Part shown: positions 57,401-63,119 of the stretch, in pieces
Layout of the letters: each line of letters begins with the position of its first letter
Numbering within the stretch: position 1 is the first letter of the stretch
From: Gymnogyps californianus
Taxonomy: Eukaryota > Chordata > Aves > Accipitriformes > Cathartidae
Length of the DNA: 64,000 nt
Direction: 5' to 3'
NCBI RefSeq assembly: GCF_018139145.2
Contig: NC_059481.1
Span: forward strand, 7,180,368 to 7,244,367
Translations under genes and position numbers: made by a program
Notes under the pieces: generated by a model
Told to the model about the DNA's origin: nothing
The model's input: only the letters and a program-made list of their open reading frames with translations
The model's database searches: none

Positions 57401-60400
57401 CTGATGTGCAAAGGCAGGAAACAATACAGAGCTACTGAAGATCCTACAGAGTTAGGAACAGCAAACTTGAGCAAAGTGCCCAGTCCTGCACACACTCGGG
57501 CAGTTCTCCAACCCTGCAGCAGCCCATCTACATAGCTCAAACAGCCCACAGGGCTTGTGGCTTAAGTATTTATCTAAGGATATCCCATAGCAGGAAAATC
57601 CCATGGATAACCAAGCAGACACCATTGTCCCTGGACAAGTCACCACACCTGTGGCCTCAGCAGCACTTGCTACTCGACAGGATCCAAGGGACCAACACTG
57701 GACCTTACAGCATTCAGAAGAACGTGTTCCTCCATTTTCTCAGATCCTTCACTGAAGCACATCACAGCCCCTCGAAACAAAGGCACCCCTACTACTTATG
57801 AGTGTAGTGCGCATATTTGAATAATCAGTCCCTAAAACAGCATAATTATAAGACAAGACAATGTTTTCATTTCAGGACTTTTTGGACTCAGCTTTAAATA
57901 CACTGCACAGAATCATGGAATTCATTTTAAGACTTCCCTACGGCTGTTTGCTTAATCAGTACATTCAGTGAAGAAGTCATTAGCAATATATTTGCCTGAG
58001 AAAACACTGAGCATACTTTGATATTAATTTTTGTTGCATTCATACTATGATAAACAGGAAAAATTCAGGGGATATAAATGACCAACCTCTTTCTTAACCA
58101 GAGGATAGTTTGCTGTACAGATTACATAACTTCAGACATCCTATAAACTTAAGTGTTTGCTTCAAATACTATCCCTTAACTCAAACAGACACTTAGAATT
58201 TGACGCAGTGTTAATAAACCAAACATTGGGACTATTAATTTTGACATAGACACACATATGGCTTGACTCTCCCCACACTGTGAGTGTAATCTGATTTCCC
58301 CCCCATGCCCCCAATATACACAAGACATCACCTTTCCTCTAGTTAGAGGACAGGAGAACAAAGCAGAAGAGAGGATCCCATTTCATACTGCAAGCTTATT
58401 GGCAAGGCCTGTAACAAAAAGGGTAAACAGTTGGGTCCTTGGTCAGAACTTCACCGACTTTGATACAAAGTTTTTGGATGACTGCTTTGACCCGAGAAAG
58501 ACAATACTTTTCCATAGCATTTAAAGTAATAAACCCAAAGAATTTAGCACAATTCACAGCTTGAATAGTTCACTAATTACAATTCTGTTTTCAACTCAGT
58601 ATCTCACACTGAGGATTTGTTATCAAGTATTTTCATGAGTTCTTATACCAGAAAGTTTTGACCACAATGGTACGTTGTAGTGTCGATGCAGACATATACT
58701 CAAGCTTAATGATCACTCTGACTTCAAGCACCGATTCAAAATACCAAGTTTTGAGCCTTCTTTTGCATAGACAGAAGCCCAATATCTATTCTCATAGTAT
58801 GTAAGTAGTAGTACAATATGCACATTAAAATACCCATGACATACAATAACCCATTTCTAGATGTTTTCCTTGAAACAAAGATTAGCTAGCTGGTCACTGA
58901 TAAGGTCTTACTGATTTTCCACTCTATAAAGGTTGAACCAGCTCCCACGCACAGTCACATTTCAAGCTCTGTTTAAATTACAGTAATCTTTGTGCTGCGT
59001 GTTGAACTAAAAGCAAACTCCAGAATATACTTCATAATGACCTACGGAGTGTGGAGCTCATGGCTCTTCTCACATTACAACAAAATTCATACTGAAAAAT
59101 GCACCTAAACTATCATTTGGTAGCTGAAGTTGCCTATGGTCATAACTAACAATCAAAGAATTTAAGAAAATCCAAACCCAAAATGTAAGTTATCTATATA
59201 ATTTCTTCCTTGAAAACAAAACATTAAAATAAGTATTTCCTAAGGTCCAAATACAAGTTATGGGACCACTATCAAACTAAATGCAGTCATTTTGCAGGAT
59301 CTTTTTTTCCAAGTAGAAGGTAGGTTCTGATGTTAAACCAAATCCTCAGCTTATTTCCATACTTGGTGTTACTTCACCATATACATCTTCTATGCATTTC
59401 TTTCTTTGTTGTTATAGTTGAAGAATCTCACCAACCACCTGAGAATTGATCTACCGTTTTAGTTTTCATATAGACTTAAATAGGAAAAACAAAATACTGT
59501 TCCAAACTTAGCTATCTCATAGATTACAGCACATTAAAAAACACTTTAAAAGCTGGCACATATATCCTCTACAAGAAACAAATACATTGGTGTCTCCAAA
59601 CAGGATTTGGGGTAGAATGCTAACCCACATTTATGAAAACTATAGGTCATTCCCTCTAGCAGAGGAAACCAAAGAGTCCTTGCAATCAGCGAGTCTTGAA
59701 CTGCTAACATGATCAAGTTCTCAACTTCTGATTGAAGTGGTAGATAACAGATACATGCCTGGAGCTAGAAAGACAGAACCACCAAAATCCCATTAATTAC
59801 AGGATTGAGGTGAAAGACTGGAAAATATTCTTTGTGCACGCGTTTAGAAGGAAGTCTCAAGAACTCAGGTTCAGCATTCAAAAAGGCTCAAGGATTCAGT
59901 AAGTCCTGTCCCCACATTTACTACTTAAAAGTATTTGTATTTTTTTTTAACCAGCGTGGACTATATTTGAATCCTCAGCTTAAAGGTGGAAAGCTTTACA
60001 TCTCATTACTAACACCCTGACACAGTCATTCCCACAGCATCCATTAGTATTGTTCAAAAAGATACCAGAAGAGATTAGGCTCCTTACCTTTTGCAATCAC
60101 AACCACCACTAGATCAGACTCCAAGCAAGATTTCATTTCTCTCACCGTTTTCTATTGTATACTACTAACAGCTACAGCAAGCATTTAAAACCTTAATAAA
60201 AACACATTCTTTTACAGCATAGGACGGAAGAAGTTAAGTAACCAAAACTGAAGGGCAGCGGAAGGTAGCATAAAGACTGTTGATAATAGGGCATAACACT
60301 ATCAATCATACCAGTCAAGATTCCCACATGAACAAATAAGAATTATTCAGCTAATCCAATTTTTTTTTTTTTTTTAATTCTCTTCTGGTCAAGCATGCCA

Positions 60401-62996
60401 AGATAAATGTGGACATGGACACAAGCCCCACAAGGCTAAAAAGCATGTTAAGTAACTTAAGAGAAAACCATTCACAGAGGATTTTTTAATGCATTATAAC
60501 CCCCAAAATGAGAAACCAGATACCATGTCCGAAGGGGTGACTGAAGGAAACAACATCTGAAACTTGAATACAGAATTCCTCCAATATTCGAGTATTTCTA
60601 AAATATTTATAAACCCCCATCTAAAACTATTAAAACTATATGAACAGTAGCCCAGGAACTAATGGCTGAAGTAGAAATAATGCTACACATCTATTGAAAG
60701 CATTTGTTTTGACAAGGAAATTCATATGAACTGTATGCATAAGATTCTGGTCTCTAAAGACATTTCTACGATCAAGATCAAAAAGGTAAGAAATAACTTT
60801 GATAAAAGGCTATTACAGACTGTAAGAATTTATACTGAAGAAGTTACAGGACTCAAAATTTATTTTTTTCCTGAGAGATATGGTATTTCAAATACATGAT
60901 ATTTATAAAATTTGAAAGTATATCAGTGAAGAGTTGAACCTGAGGGAGACTGTATTTTGCAACATTCTTAAATTAACATACCTTTCAGTATAATTAGTTT
61001 AGCTGATACTGTATACATGCTCGAAGGGCCAATCTGATATGACCATGATCTGGAAGAAGTTTCAAATTAACTCCTATGGTAAGATACAACTTTCAAATTT
61101 ACACCAGTCTGTACACCAGCCTACACTCAAAATAGAAAATACTTCTGTAATTAAAAAAAATTTCTTTTTTTAAGACAGGCAATATTTTTCCACAACCTCA
61201 CAAAATAGCTATATTTTAAGAGAGTATTTTGAACTGGAAGGGGGAACCTTGCACTCCGATTTTATACAAGAGAAAATCTGCAAAATTTAAGCTGATGCAA
61301 TTTCTCAATTCCTCGCATGGCAGAATTCTAACACAACACCATTCTTCTTAGAAGCAAAGACAACATTTATCTTCAAGTCCTGTTTGTTGTTAATATAAAT
61401 GCATTTCAACAGGGGGAAAAAAGCGTGCTTTATCTGTCTCTGTAACTAGGTGATACCACCGGTTTGAAATATTACCCAAAATAAATTACTTCTCCAATCG
61501 TATGCATTTATTGTTGAAATGCGTGCACATATATGTTAAAATGTAATAAAAGATCTCTGAAAGCATACTTGGAAAGGGGCATGCAACTCAGTAGGTCAAC
61601 ACTAGCATTTAAGTTTTTTAAATCGCACTCTGGAAGTTGAAGTTGCCTTGAATACACCTTGAAAGTAAAACTAAGGCTTTGGAGTTGATAAAATCGCCAC
61701 AGCTAACAGTATCCTACAACTAATAAGTTTACTAGTAAGCTTAGTATTTCAAGTAGTCTGAAGTTTTTCAGTAGTAATGCAATAAGGCGTGTATTTTGCT
61801 TCAGCCTGCAGAATATCACTTCTGAGTAAGTGCACACCAGTAAGTGACATCAGACCGAAACCACATAGTTTCACTCGAGAGCAAACACCACTAAGCCGAG
61901 CTCCAACAACACCAGCAACACGATGGGAACTTGTCATGCTGAAGCCAGGGCAGCTACTCGGGAGTCACAGCTAAAAATTAGTGCGAAATTTATATTCAAA
62001 CTAGTTTCAAAGCAAACCTTTAATTTTACACGAAGGAAAAATAACCTGTTGAGCGTTCCTAACTCCACCTCTTTCCCTCGGGGACGTTCAGCATTACTCA
62101 TCGCCGCAGCAGCGCTAGGGGAGGTCAGAGTACACACCCCGCAACGTGCACCTGCACCATAAACACCTACGGATCAGGTGGAGGACCGGCACAAGTTTCT
62201 GAAGGATTACTGCCGCCCCAAATCTGTTTACCGTATGTCAGCAACAATCATCCCCGACTGATTCAGCGGCTACAGAAAAATCCTGCATTACTGGACTCTC
62301 CCAGTTAAACCTTTCCTAATTGCTATCCGACTCTTCAGCCTGGAACAAAAGGGCACGGCCTGCCCCAGCGCGCAGGCAGCGCGCGCGCCCAAACGCCTCT
62401 GCCCCGCAGCCGGCGAGGGCGCGCTCCGGTCGCCACCGGGGGGCTTCTCCCGGGGGGCCGGGCCGCCCCGCCCCGGGCAGGGCCCAGCTCGTGGGAGCGC
62501 GCCCGGGATCGGCGCGGACCCGTCCCGCCGCGGGGGCCCGGCGCCCGCGGCACTCCCCGCCCGCCAGCCGGGCGCCGCCGCACGTCCAACAGGTAGGCGG
62601 GCGGGCGAGGAGCGCCGCGGGAGGCGGCCGGCGGGGCAGCGACCACGGACCTGGGGGGCTGCGGGCCACCTGCGCGCTCAGTCTGCGCGGCCGGCAGGCG
62701 GGAGCCTCGCCGGGCGCCCAGGGAAGGCGGCTGGGAGGCCCCGGCCCGCCTCGCCCACCCCCTCAGGCCGAGCGGCCCCCTGGCCGTCCGCGCCCCTGGG
62801 GCGGGCGAGGGAAGCCGCGGCCGCCGGGGCACGGGCTCGGCGGGGCACAGGCTCCCCGGCGCGGCAAGCGGCTGCAAGGCGGCGCCGCCAAAACCGCGCC
62901 GGGGGGACGGCGGGGATTAGAGCAGGGAGGGAGCGCCGCCGCCGCCCCAGGGCTGAGCCTTACCTTAGTGGAAGCTGCCGCGGCCCTGGCAGACAT
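3190..62996 (-). CDS. TJP1: TJP1 (ZO-1), 5' 23 coding exons; 3' end outside window
   Basis: ZO-1 is a membrane-associated guanylate kinase (MAGUK) scaffold of tight and adherens junctions. It links claudins, JAMs, occludin and connexins to F-actin at the cytoplasmic face of cell contacts. The spliced product reads PDZ1 (about residues 25-112), a basic Ser/Arg linker, PDZ2 (about 189-267), PDZ3 (about 423-504), SH3 (about 518-586), a GK-like domain (about 640-800), an acidic region, the alpha segment (924-1007) and a long Tyr/Pro-rich tail. Domain limits are transferred from remembered mammalian ZO-1. All 23 exons have GT-AG borders and join in frame to 4241 nt. The last intron in the window follows two bases of codon 1414, so the rest of the tail and the ZU5 domain lie to the left of position 1. 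No stop or frameshift interrupts the reading. TJP2 and TJP3 are excluded by near-identity to ZO-1 in every exon and by the presence of the alpha exon. Confidence 0.97.
3907..4001 (-). CDS. TJP1: TJP1 exon 22 (residues 1308-1338)
   Basis: The 95-nt exon encodes [20 protein letters not shown] and [11 protein letters not shown], a Pro-rich disordered segment. It matches the mammalian GPKPTSQNQ..EHDKTLYR region. The donor GTAGAT follows two bases of an Arg codon. The following 492-nt intron shows nothing notable. Confidence 0.93.
4336..5235 (-). CDS. TJP1: TJP1 exon 21 (residues 1008-1307), tyrosine-rich actin-binding-type region
   Basis: The largest exon (900 nt) is one open frame, phase 0 at both ends. 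It begins [20 protein letters not shown] and carries 28 Tyr in about 215 residues, mostly as a loose Y-(D/E) repeat ([52 protein letters not shown]). It then turns Pro/Ser-rich ([20 protein letters not shown]), acidic ([10 protein letters not shown]) and basic ([15 protein letters not shown]). In mammals this region overlaps the F-actin binding segment and is disordered. It diverges more from human than the folded domains do. The 334-nt intron that follows shows nothing notable. Confidence 0.97.
5236..6022 (-). other. TJP1: Intron 20, downstream of the alpha exon
   Basis: In transcript sense it holds TGCATG at 5849-5844 (RBFOX motif) and ACTAAC at 5584-5579 (QKI motif). Both are plausible elements for alpha-exon regulation. 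A 94-codon plus-strand frame here is chance. A G-rich stretch lies at about 5489-5550 on the plus strand. Confidence 0.5.
6023..6274 (-). CDS. TJP1: TJP1 exon 20, alternatively spliced alpha segment (residues 924-1007)
   Basis: The 252-nt exon encodes [20 protein letters not shown] through ALRD-type sequence to [12 protein letters not shown]. It is the homologue of the mammalian alpha domain, which is included (ZO-1 alpha+) in most epithelia and skipped (alpha-) in endothelium and some specialised epithelia. It is 84 residues here against 80 in remembered human sequence. Both borders are phase 0, so skipping keeps frame. The acceptor has a poor, A-rich tract before CACTTCACAG, as expected for a regulated cassette. 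In the transcript ACTAAT (QKI-type) lies inside the exon and TGCATG (RBFOX-type) lies 174 nt downstream. Confidence 0.93.
6685..7038 (-). CDS. TJP1: TJP1 exon 19 (residues 806-923), acidic region
   Basis: The 354-nt exon encodes [20 protein letters not shown], the Tyr/Asp/Glu-rich block [20 protein letters not shown], then a Pro/Gln-rich end ([20 protein letters not shown]). It corresponds to the acidic U6 region and beyond, which modulates occludin binding and junction targeting. Both ends are phase 0. If the donor (GTAAGT) were not used, translation would stop seven codons later. A 410-nt intron separates it from the alpha exon. Confidence 0.97.
7039..8241 (-). other. TJP1: Intron 18 (1.2 kb)
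   Basis: An intron between the GK exons and the acidic exon. It contains a short tandem array at 7461-7504; otherwise nothing recognisable. Confidence 0.8.
7461..7504. repeat. Short tandem repeat, unit about 15-16 nt
   Basis: The unit ATACTACGATACTGG(A) occurs nearly three times in a row, the last copy ending ATACTACGATACC. Copies are almost identical, suggesting a recent duplication. Each unit carries a CpG, unusual for this AT-rich intron. Confidence 0.85.
8242..8342 (-). CDS. TJP1: TJP1 exon 18 (residues 772-805), end of GK
   Basis: The exon encodes [20 protein letters not shown], then [14 protein letters not shown], the last helix of the GK domain. Both residues at the start match the TTT motif of the mammalian protein. 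It ends in phase 0 at GTAAGA. Confidence 0.97.
8881..9091 (-). CDS. TJP1: TJP1 exon 17 (residues 702-771), GK domain
   Basis: The exon encodes [40 protein letters not shown] and [20 protein letters not shown], the core of the GK-like fold. It is nearly identical to mammalian ZO-1, with Ala for Ser in YERAHKL. The donor GTAAGT follows one base of a Thr codon. The following 538-nt intron shows nothing notable. Confidence 0.98.
9092..10126 (-). other. TJP1: Intron 16 (1.0 kb) with A22 tract
   Basis: An intron inside the GK coding region. It contains an uninterrupted run of 22 A at 9482-9503 on the plus strand (T22 in the transcript). Frames of 110 and 122 codons on the minus strand cross this tract and are chance. 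Confidence 0.8.
9482..9503. repeat. A22 homopolymer (T22 in TJP1 pre-mRNA)
   Basis: The longest mononucleotide run in the window, about 390 nt before exon 17 in transcript sense. It is likely length-variable between individuals. Confidence 0.92.
10127..10209 (-). CDS. TJP1: TJP1 exon 16 (residues 674-701), GK domain
   Basis: The 83-nt exon encodes [20 protein letters not shown] and IKQIIDR. The last codon before the donor is AGA (Arg701); my remembered mammalian sequence has Gln here. The frame continues cleanly into exon 17. Confidence 0.95.
10646..10741 (-). CDS. TJP1: TJP1 exon 15 (residues 642-673), start of GK domain
   Basis: The exon encodes [20 protein letters not shown] and [11 protein letters not shown]. 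The position that would be the P-loop of a true guanylate kinase reads FGPIAD and lacks the Gly-rich Lys-containing ATP loop. This agrees with the known loss of kinase activity in ZO-1; the domain binds occludin instead. The donor is GTAAGT. A 436-nt intron follows, with nothing notable. Confidence 0.97.
10878..11062 (-). CDS. TJP1: TJP1 exon 14 (residues 580-641), SH3-GK hinge
   Basis: The exon encodes [40 protein letters not shown] and then [20 protein letters not shown]. This is the basic hinge (the U5 region) between SH3 and GK, which regulates occludin and calmodulin binding in ZO-1. The donor is GTATGG. The next intron is only 136 nt. Confidence 0.97.
11486..11705 (-). CDS. TJP1: TJP1 exon 13 (residues 507-579), SH3
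   Basis: The exon encodes most of the SH3 domain: [45 protein letters not shown] and [10 protein letters not shown]. In MAGUKs this SH3 is atypical; its last strands are completed by sequence around the GK domain. The exon is essentially identical to the mammalian protein. The donor is GTACGA after two bases of an Arg codon. The following intron is 423 nt, with nothing notable. Confidence 0.98.
12336..12444 (-). CDS. TJP1: TJP1 exon 12 (residues 471-506), PDZ3
   Basis: The exon encodes [20 protein letters not shown] and [15 protein letters not shown], the end of PDZ3. It starts in phase 0 and leaves after one base of a Val codon. A 630-nt intron follows. It holds T/G-rich stretches near 12.10-12.16 kb but no feature I can name. 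Confidence 0.97.
12988..13138 (-). CDS. TJP1: TJP1 exon 11 (residues 420-470), PDZ3
   Basis: The exon encodes the first half of PDZ3: [20 protein letters not shown], then [16 protein letters not shown] and EGDQILR. PDZ3 binds JAM family tails and packs with SH3-GK as a single module in MAGUKs. The exon ends in phase 0 at GTACGT. A 543-nt intron follows, with nothing notable. Confidence 0.97.
13978..14083 (-). CDS. TJP1: TJP1 exon 10 (residues 385-419), linker before PDZ3
   Basis: The exon encodes [20 protein letters not shown] and then [14 protein letters not shown], a conserved linker. The donor GTAATG follows two bases of an Arg codon. An 839-nt intron follows, without recognised features. 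Confidence 0.96.
14633..14769 (-). CDS. TJP1: TJP1 exon 9 (residues 339-384), linker
   Basis: The exon encodes [20 protein letters not shown] and a charged continuation ending EKQTPPLP, the same length as the human counterpart with scattered substitutions. It completes a Ser codon at its start and leaves after one base of a Glu codon at GTAAAA. The 549-nt intron that follows shows only a chance 65-codon frame. Confidence 0.96.
18341..18347. promoter_or_regulatory. AP-1 consensus in intron 8
   Basis: TGAGTCA, the AP-1 consensus, lies about 25 bp from a CACCTG E-box and about 75 bp from two GATA-type sites. A candidate enhancer patch only; a seven-base match is expected by chance several times in 64 kb. 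Confidence 0.25.
19301..19323. repeat. 23-nt perfect palindrome followed by a T run
   Basis: GTCCTCAAACT and its exact reverse complement flank a single C, forming an 11-bp stem, followed by TTTTT on the plus strand. It could form a hairpin in RNA from either strand. I know no family for it. Confidence 0.5.
21067..21211 (-). CDS. TJP1: TJP1 exon 8 (residues 291-338), RS-rich linker
   Basis: The exon encodes a hydrophilic linker with an arginine/serine block ([20 protein letters not shown]). This block is basic, disordered and likely phosphorylated. It is one Pro shorter than the remembered human sequence (RPRRS versus RPPRRS). The donor is GTGATG, a less usual form, two bases into a Ser codon completed by exon 9. 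Confidence 0.95.
21574..21742 (-). CDS. TJP1: TJP1 exon 7 (residues 235-290), PDZ2 end
   Basis: The exon encodes [20 protein letters not shown], the closing helix and strand of PDZ2, then [20 protein letters not shown], which leads into the linker. It enters in phase 0 and leaves after one base of an Asp codon at GTGAGT. The 362-nt intron that follows shows nothing notable. Confidence 0.97.
22501..22604 (-). CDS. TJP1: TJP1 exon 6 (residues 200-234), PDZ2
   Basis: The exon encodes the PDZ2 binding loop ([15 protein letters not shown]) and QEGDVVLK. In ZO proteins PDZ2 mediates domain-swapped dimerisation with ZO-1, ZO-2 or ZO-3 and binds connexin tails. The donor GTATAG is weaker than those of its neighbours but leaves the frame intact (phase 0). 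A 758-nt intron follows (to 21743) without recognisable features. Confidence 0.97.
23194..23473 (-). CDS. TJP1: TJP1 exon 5 (residues 107-199), PDZ1-PDZ2 linker
   Basis: The 280-nt exon ends PDZ1 ([15 protein letters not shown]), then encodes an acidic patch ([11 protein letters not shown]) and a basic Ser/Arg stretch ([18 protein letters not shown]). It finishes at the start of PDZ2 ([13 protein letters not shown]). The Ser/Arg stretch is a likely phosphorylation-rich linker. It is one residue longer than remembered human ZO-1 near [11 protein letters not shown]. The donor is GTAACT after the first base of a Glu codon. A 589-nt intron follows in which I see nothing. Confidence 0.97.
23474..24941 (-). 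other. TJP1: Intron 4 (1.5 kb)
   Basis: AT-rich intron. Nothing beyond short chance frames and ordinary intron sequence is visible. Confidence 0.8.
24942..25044 (-). CDS. TJP1: TJP1 exon 4 (residues 72-106), PDZ1
   Basis: The exon encodes the second half of PDZ1: [13 protein letters not shown], then the helix [19 protein letters not shown]. Its first base completes Gln72. It ends in phase 0 at a GTAAGT donor. Confidence 0.97.
25262..25386 (-). CDS. TJP1: TJP1 exon 3 (residues 31-71), PDZ1
   Basis: This 125-nt exon carries the PDZ1 ligand-binding loop, [11 protein letters not shown] (about residues 33-43), and the following strands. PDZ1 binds the C termini of claudins. It enters in phase 0 and leaves two bases into a Gln codon (donor GTAAGT). 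The intron to exon 4 is only 217 nt. Confidence 0.97.
25387..31685 (-). other. TJP1: Intron 2 (6.3 kb)
   Basis: Ordinary AT-rich intron with an A17 run at 28226-28242. The frames in it, for example 28158-28457 on the minus strand, are short and unrelated to any family I recognise. I see no RNA gene or mobile element. Confidence 0.8.
28226..28242. repeat. A17 homopolymer
   Basis: An uninterrupted run of 17 A in intron 2. On the minus strand it is a T run, but no exon follows it, so it is not part of a used acceptor that I can identify. Confidence 0.9.
31686..31742 (-). CDS. TJP1: TJP1 exon 2 (residues 12-30)
   Basis: The 57-nt exon encodes [19 protein letters not shown], the start of PDZ1, matching mammalian ZO-1 with small changes. 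The acceptor is a long T/C tract ending TTAG, and the donor is GTAAGT after the Arg codon. Both ends are phase 0. Met15 sits in a strong start context (A at -3, G at +4), so it could serve as a second initiation codon for leader variants that lack exon 1. Confidence 0.95.
31743..40013 (-). other. TJP1: Intron 1, exon-2-proximal part
   Basis: AT-rich intron sequence with an A17 run at 38142-38158. Short plus-strand frames at 32245-32658 (137 codons) and 33829-34179 (116 codons) show no recognisable domain and sit in ordinary intron composition. The stretch at about 33.53-33.80 kb has slightly more CpG than its surroundings and could be an old repeat I cannot name. Confidence 0.75.
38142..38158. 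repeat. A17 homopolymer
   Basis: An uninterrupted run of 17 A in intron 1, with no recognisable element attached. Confidence 0.9.
40014..40200 (+). mobile_element. CR1 LINE 3' fragment (first copy)
   Basis: The sequence follows the CR1 3' region: a GGTGGT...GGCTGCCCAGA block, ATCTCCATCCTTGGAGGTGTTCAAG, then GGCTGGACTAGATGATCTCCAGAG. It stops at GTTCTGCAACTATGC without the terminal ATTCTATG repeats. It is truncated at both ends relative to a full CR1 and lies just upstream of the second tail in the same orientation. Confidence 0.88.
40221..40294 (+). mobile_element. CR1 LINE 3' tail fragment (second copy)
   Basis: The fragment begins in the CTGCTTTGAGCAG block and runs through the GGTTGGACTAG and CCCTTCCAAC blocks to the terminal TCTGTGATTCTATG, the characteristic CR1 3' end. 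The 5' part is missing, as usual for truncated CR1 copies. It is on the plus strand, antisense to TJP1. Confidence 0.85.
40295..46729 (-). other. TJP1: Intron 1, middle part
   Basis: AT-rich intron sequence between the CR1 pair and the LTR. It holds a T15 run at 41696-41710 and AP-1 type TGAGTCA at 43962-43968. A 115-codon plus-strand frame at 43224-43571 is Ser/Thr-rich low complexity with no recognisable domain. I see no gene here. Confidence 0.8.
45993..46010. repeat. Perfect 18-bp palindrome
   Basis: TTGACAGTG is followed directly by its reverse complement CACTGTCAA in intron 1. The arms contain TGACAG, the core recognised by TALE homeodomain factors (MEIS, TGIF). Any function is inferred. 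Confidence 0.5.
46730..47325 (+). mobile_element. Solo ERV-L-type LTR in intron 1
   Basis: An element of about 596 bp begins TGTGCTGG and ends in CA. It matches, from memory, a widespread LTR family of bird endogenous retroviruses (ERV-L class). No gag, pol or second LTR flanks it, so it is a solo LTR, the usual product of recombination between two LTRs. A polyadenylation signal ATTAAA at 47194-47199 lies in the expected position near its 3' end, and its TATA-like region looks degraded. It lies antisense to TJP1, so its polyA signal does not face TJP1 transcription. The 5-bp flanks (CCATC and CAGTC) agree at only three positions, so any target-site duplication is eroded or my ends are slightly off. 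Confidence 0.85.
50640..50960. promoter_or_regulatory. Motif-rich candidate regulatory segment in intron 1
   Basis: This stretch contains an everted repeat of nuclear-receptor half-sites, TGACCT-GAA-AGGTCA, at 50823-50837 (spacing 3). Further right it has TAATTA-type homeodomain cores. It carries a 62-codon plus-strand frame with no recognisable similarity, which I treat as chance. Enhancer function is an inference from motif content only; conservation was not tested. Confidence 0.25.
56060..56083. repeat. C-run/T-run low-complexity tract
   Basis: A run of C is followed directly by a run of T in intron 1. On the minus strand this is a pure purine A/G tract. It is a simple-sequence element prone to length variation. 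Confidence 0.85.
60360..60375. repeat. T16 homopolymer
   Basis: An uninterrupted run of 16 T in intron 1. On the minus strand it reads as poly-A, but no retroelement body is recognisable beside it. Confidence 0.9.
62149..62180. promoter_or_regulatory. Pair of E2-box motifs in proximal intron 1
   Basis: CACCTG lies at 62149-62154 and CAGGTG at 62175-62180, facing each other, with a third CACCTG at 62667-62672. E2-boxes are binding sites for SNAIL and ZEB repressors, which act on epithelial junction genes. All three sites lie within about 850 bp downstream of the start codon. Regulation is an inference: six-base motifs are common, and only the clustering beside the promoter makes them notable. 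Confidence 0.35.
62964..62996 (-). CDS. TJP1: TJP1 coding exon 1 (residues 1-11)
   Basis: The exon encodes [11 protein letters not shown], matching the N terminus of mammalian ZO-1 (MSARAAAAK followed by the ST..MEETAIW segment of exon 2). The donor is GTAAGG directly after the Lys codon, phase 0. The start context has A at -3 and T at +4. The reading frame is GC-rich and could run on into the intron, but the clean donor and the in-frame match to exon 2 fix the exon end. The 5' UTR continues to the right without a visible intron. Confidence 0.9.
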
Positions 62997-63095
62997 TTTG
63001 TTTCCTTCTCTCCCCCGGAGTAGGACGAGTGTGTGCGCGCGCCTGCAACTACTCAGGCCGGCGGAGAGAAACTCCCCGCCGCCGCCGCCCGCGTC

Positions 63096-63119
63096 TCACG
63101 CAGCTGCCCGAATAAACAT
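63096..63119 (-). other. Candidate upstream ORF in the TJP1 5' leader
   Basis: On the minus strand an ATG at 63119-63117 opens a seven-codon frame, MFIRAAA, closed by TGA at 63098-63096. It ends 99 nt before the TJP1 start codon. The start has G at -3 and T at +4, a moderate context. It matters only if transcription starts to the right of 63119, which the CpG island makes plausible but the sequence does not prove. Confidence 0.4.

Larger units (their letters stand above)
47326..62339 (-). other. TJP1: Intron 1, promoter-proximal part
   Basis: This 15-kb part of the 31.2-kb first intron is AT-rich and has no coding exon I can recognise. It holds simple runs (C/T run at about 56060-56083, T16 at 60360-60375) and a motif-rich stretch near 50.64-50.95 kb. 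The short ORFs in it do not resemble any family I know and lack codon structure. The last 250 bp (about 62040-62339) becomes CpG-richer towards the promoter island. Confidence 0.8.
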
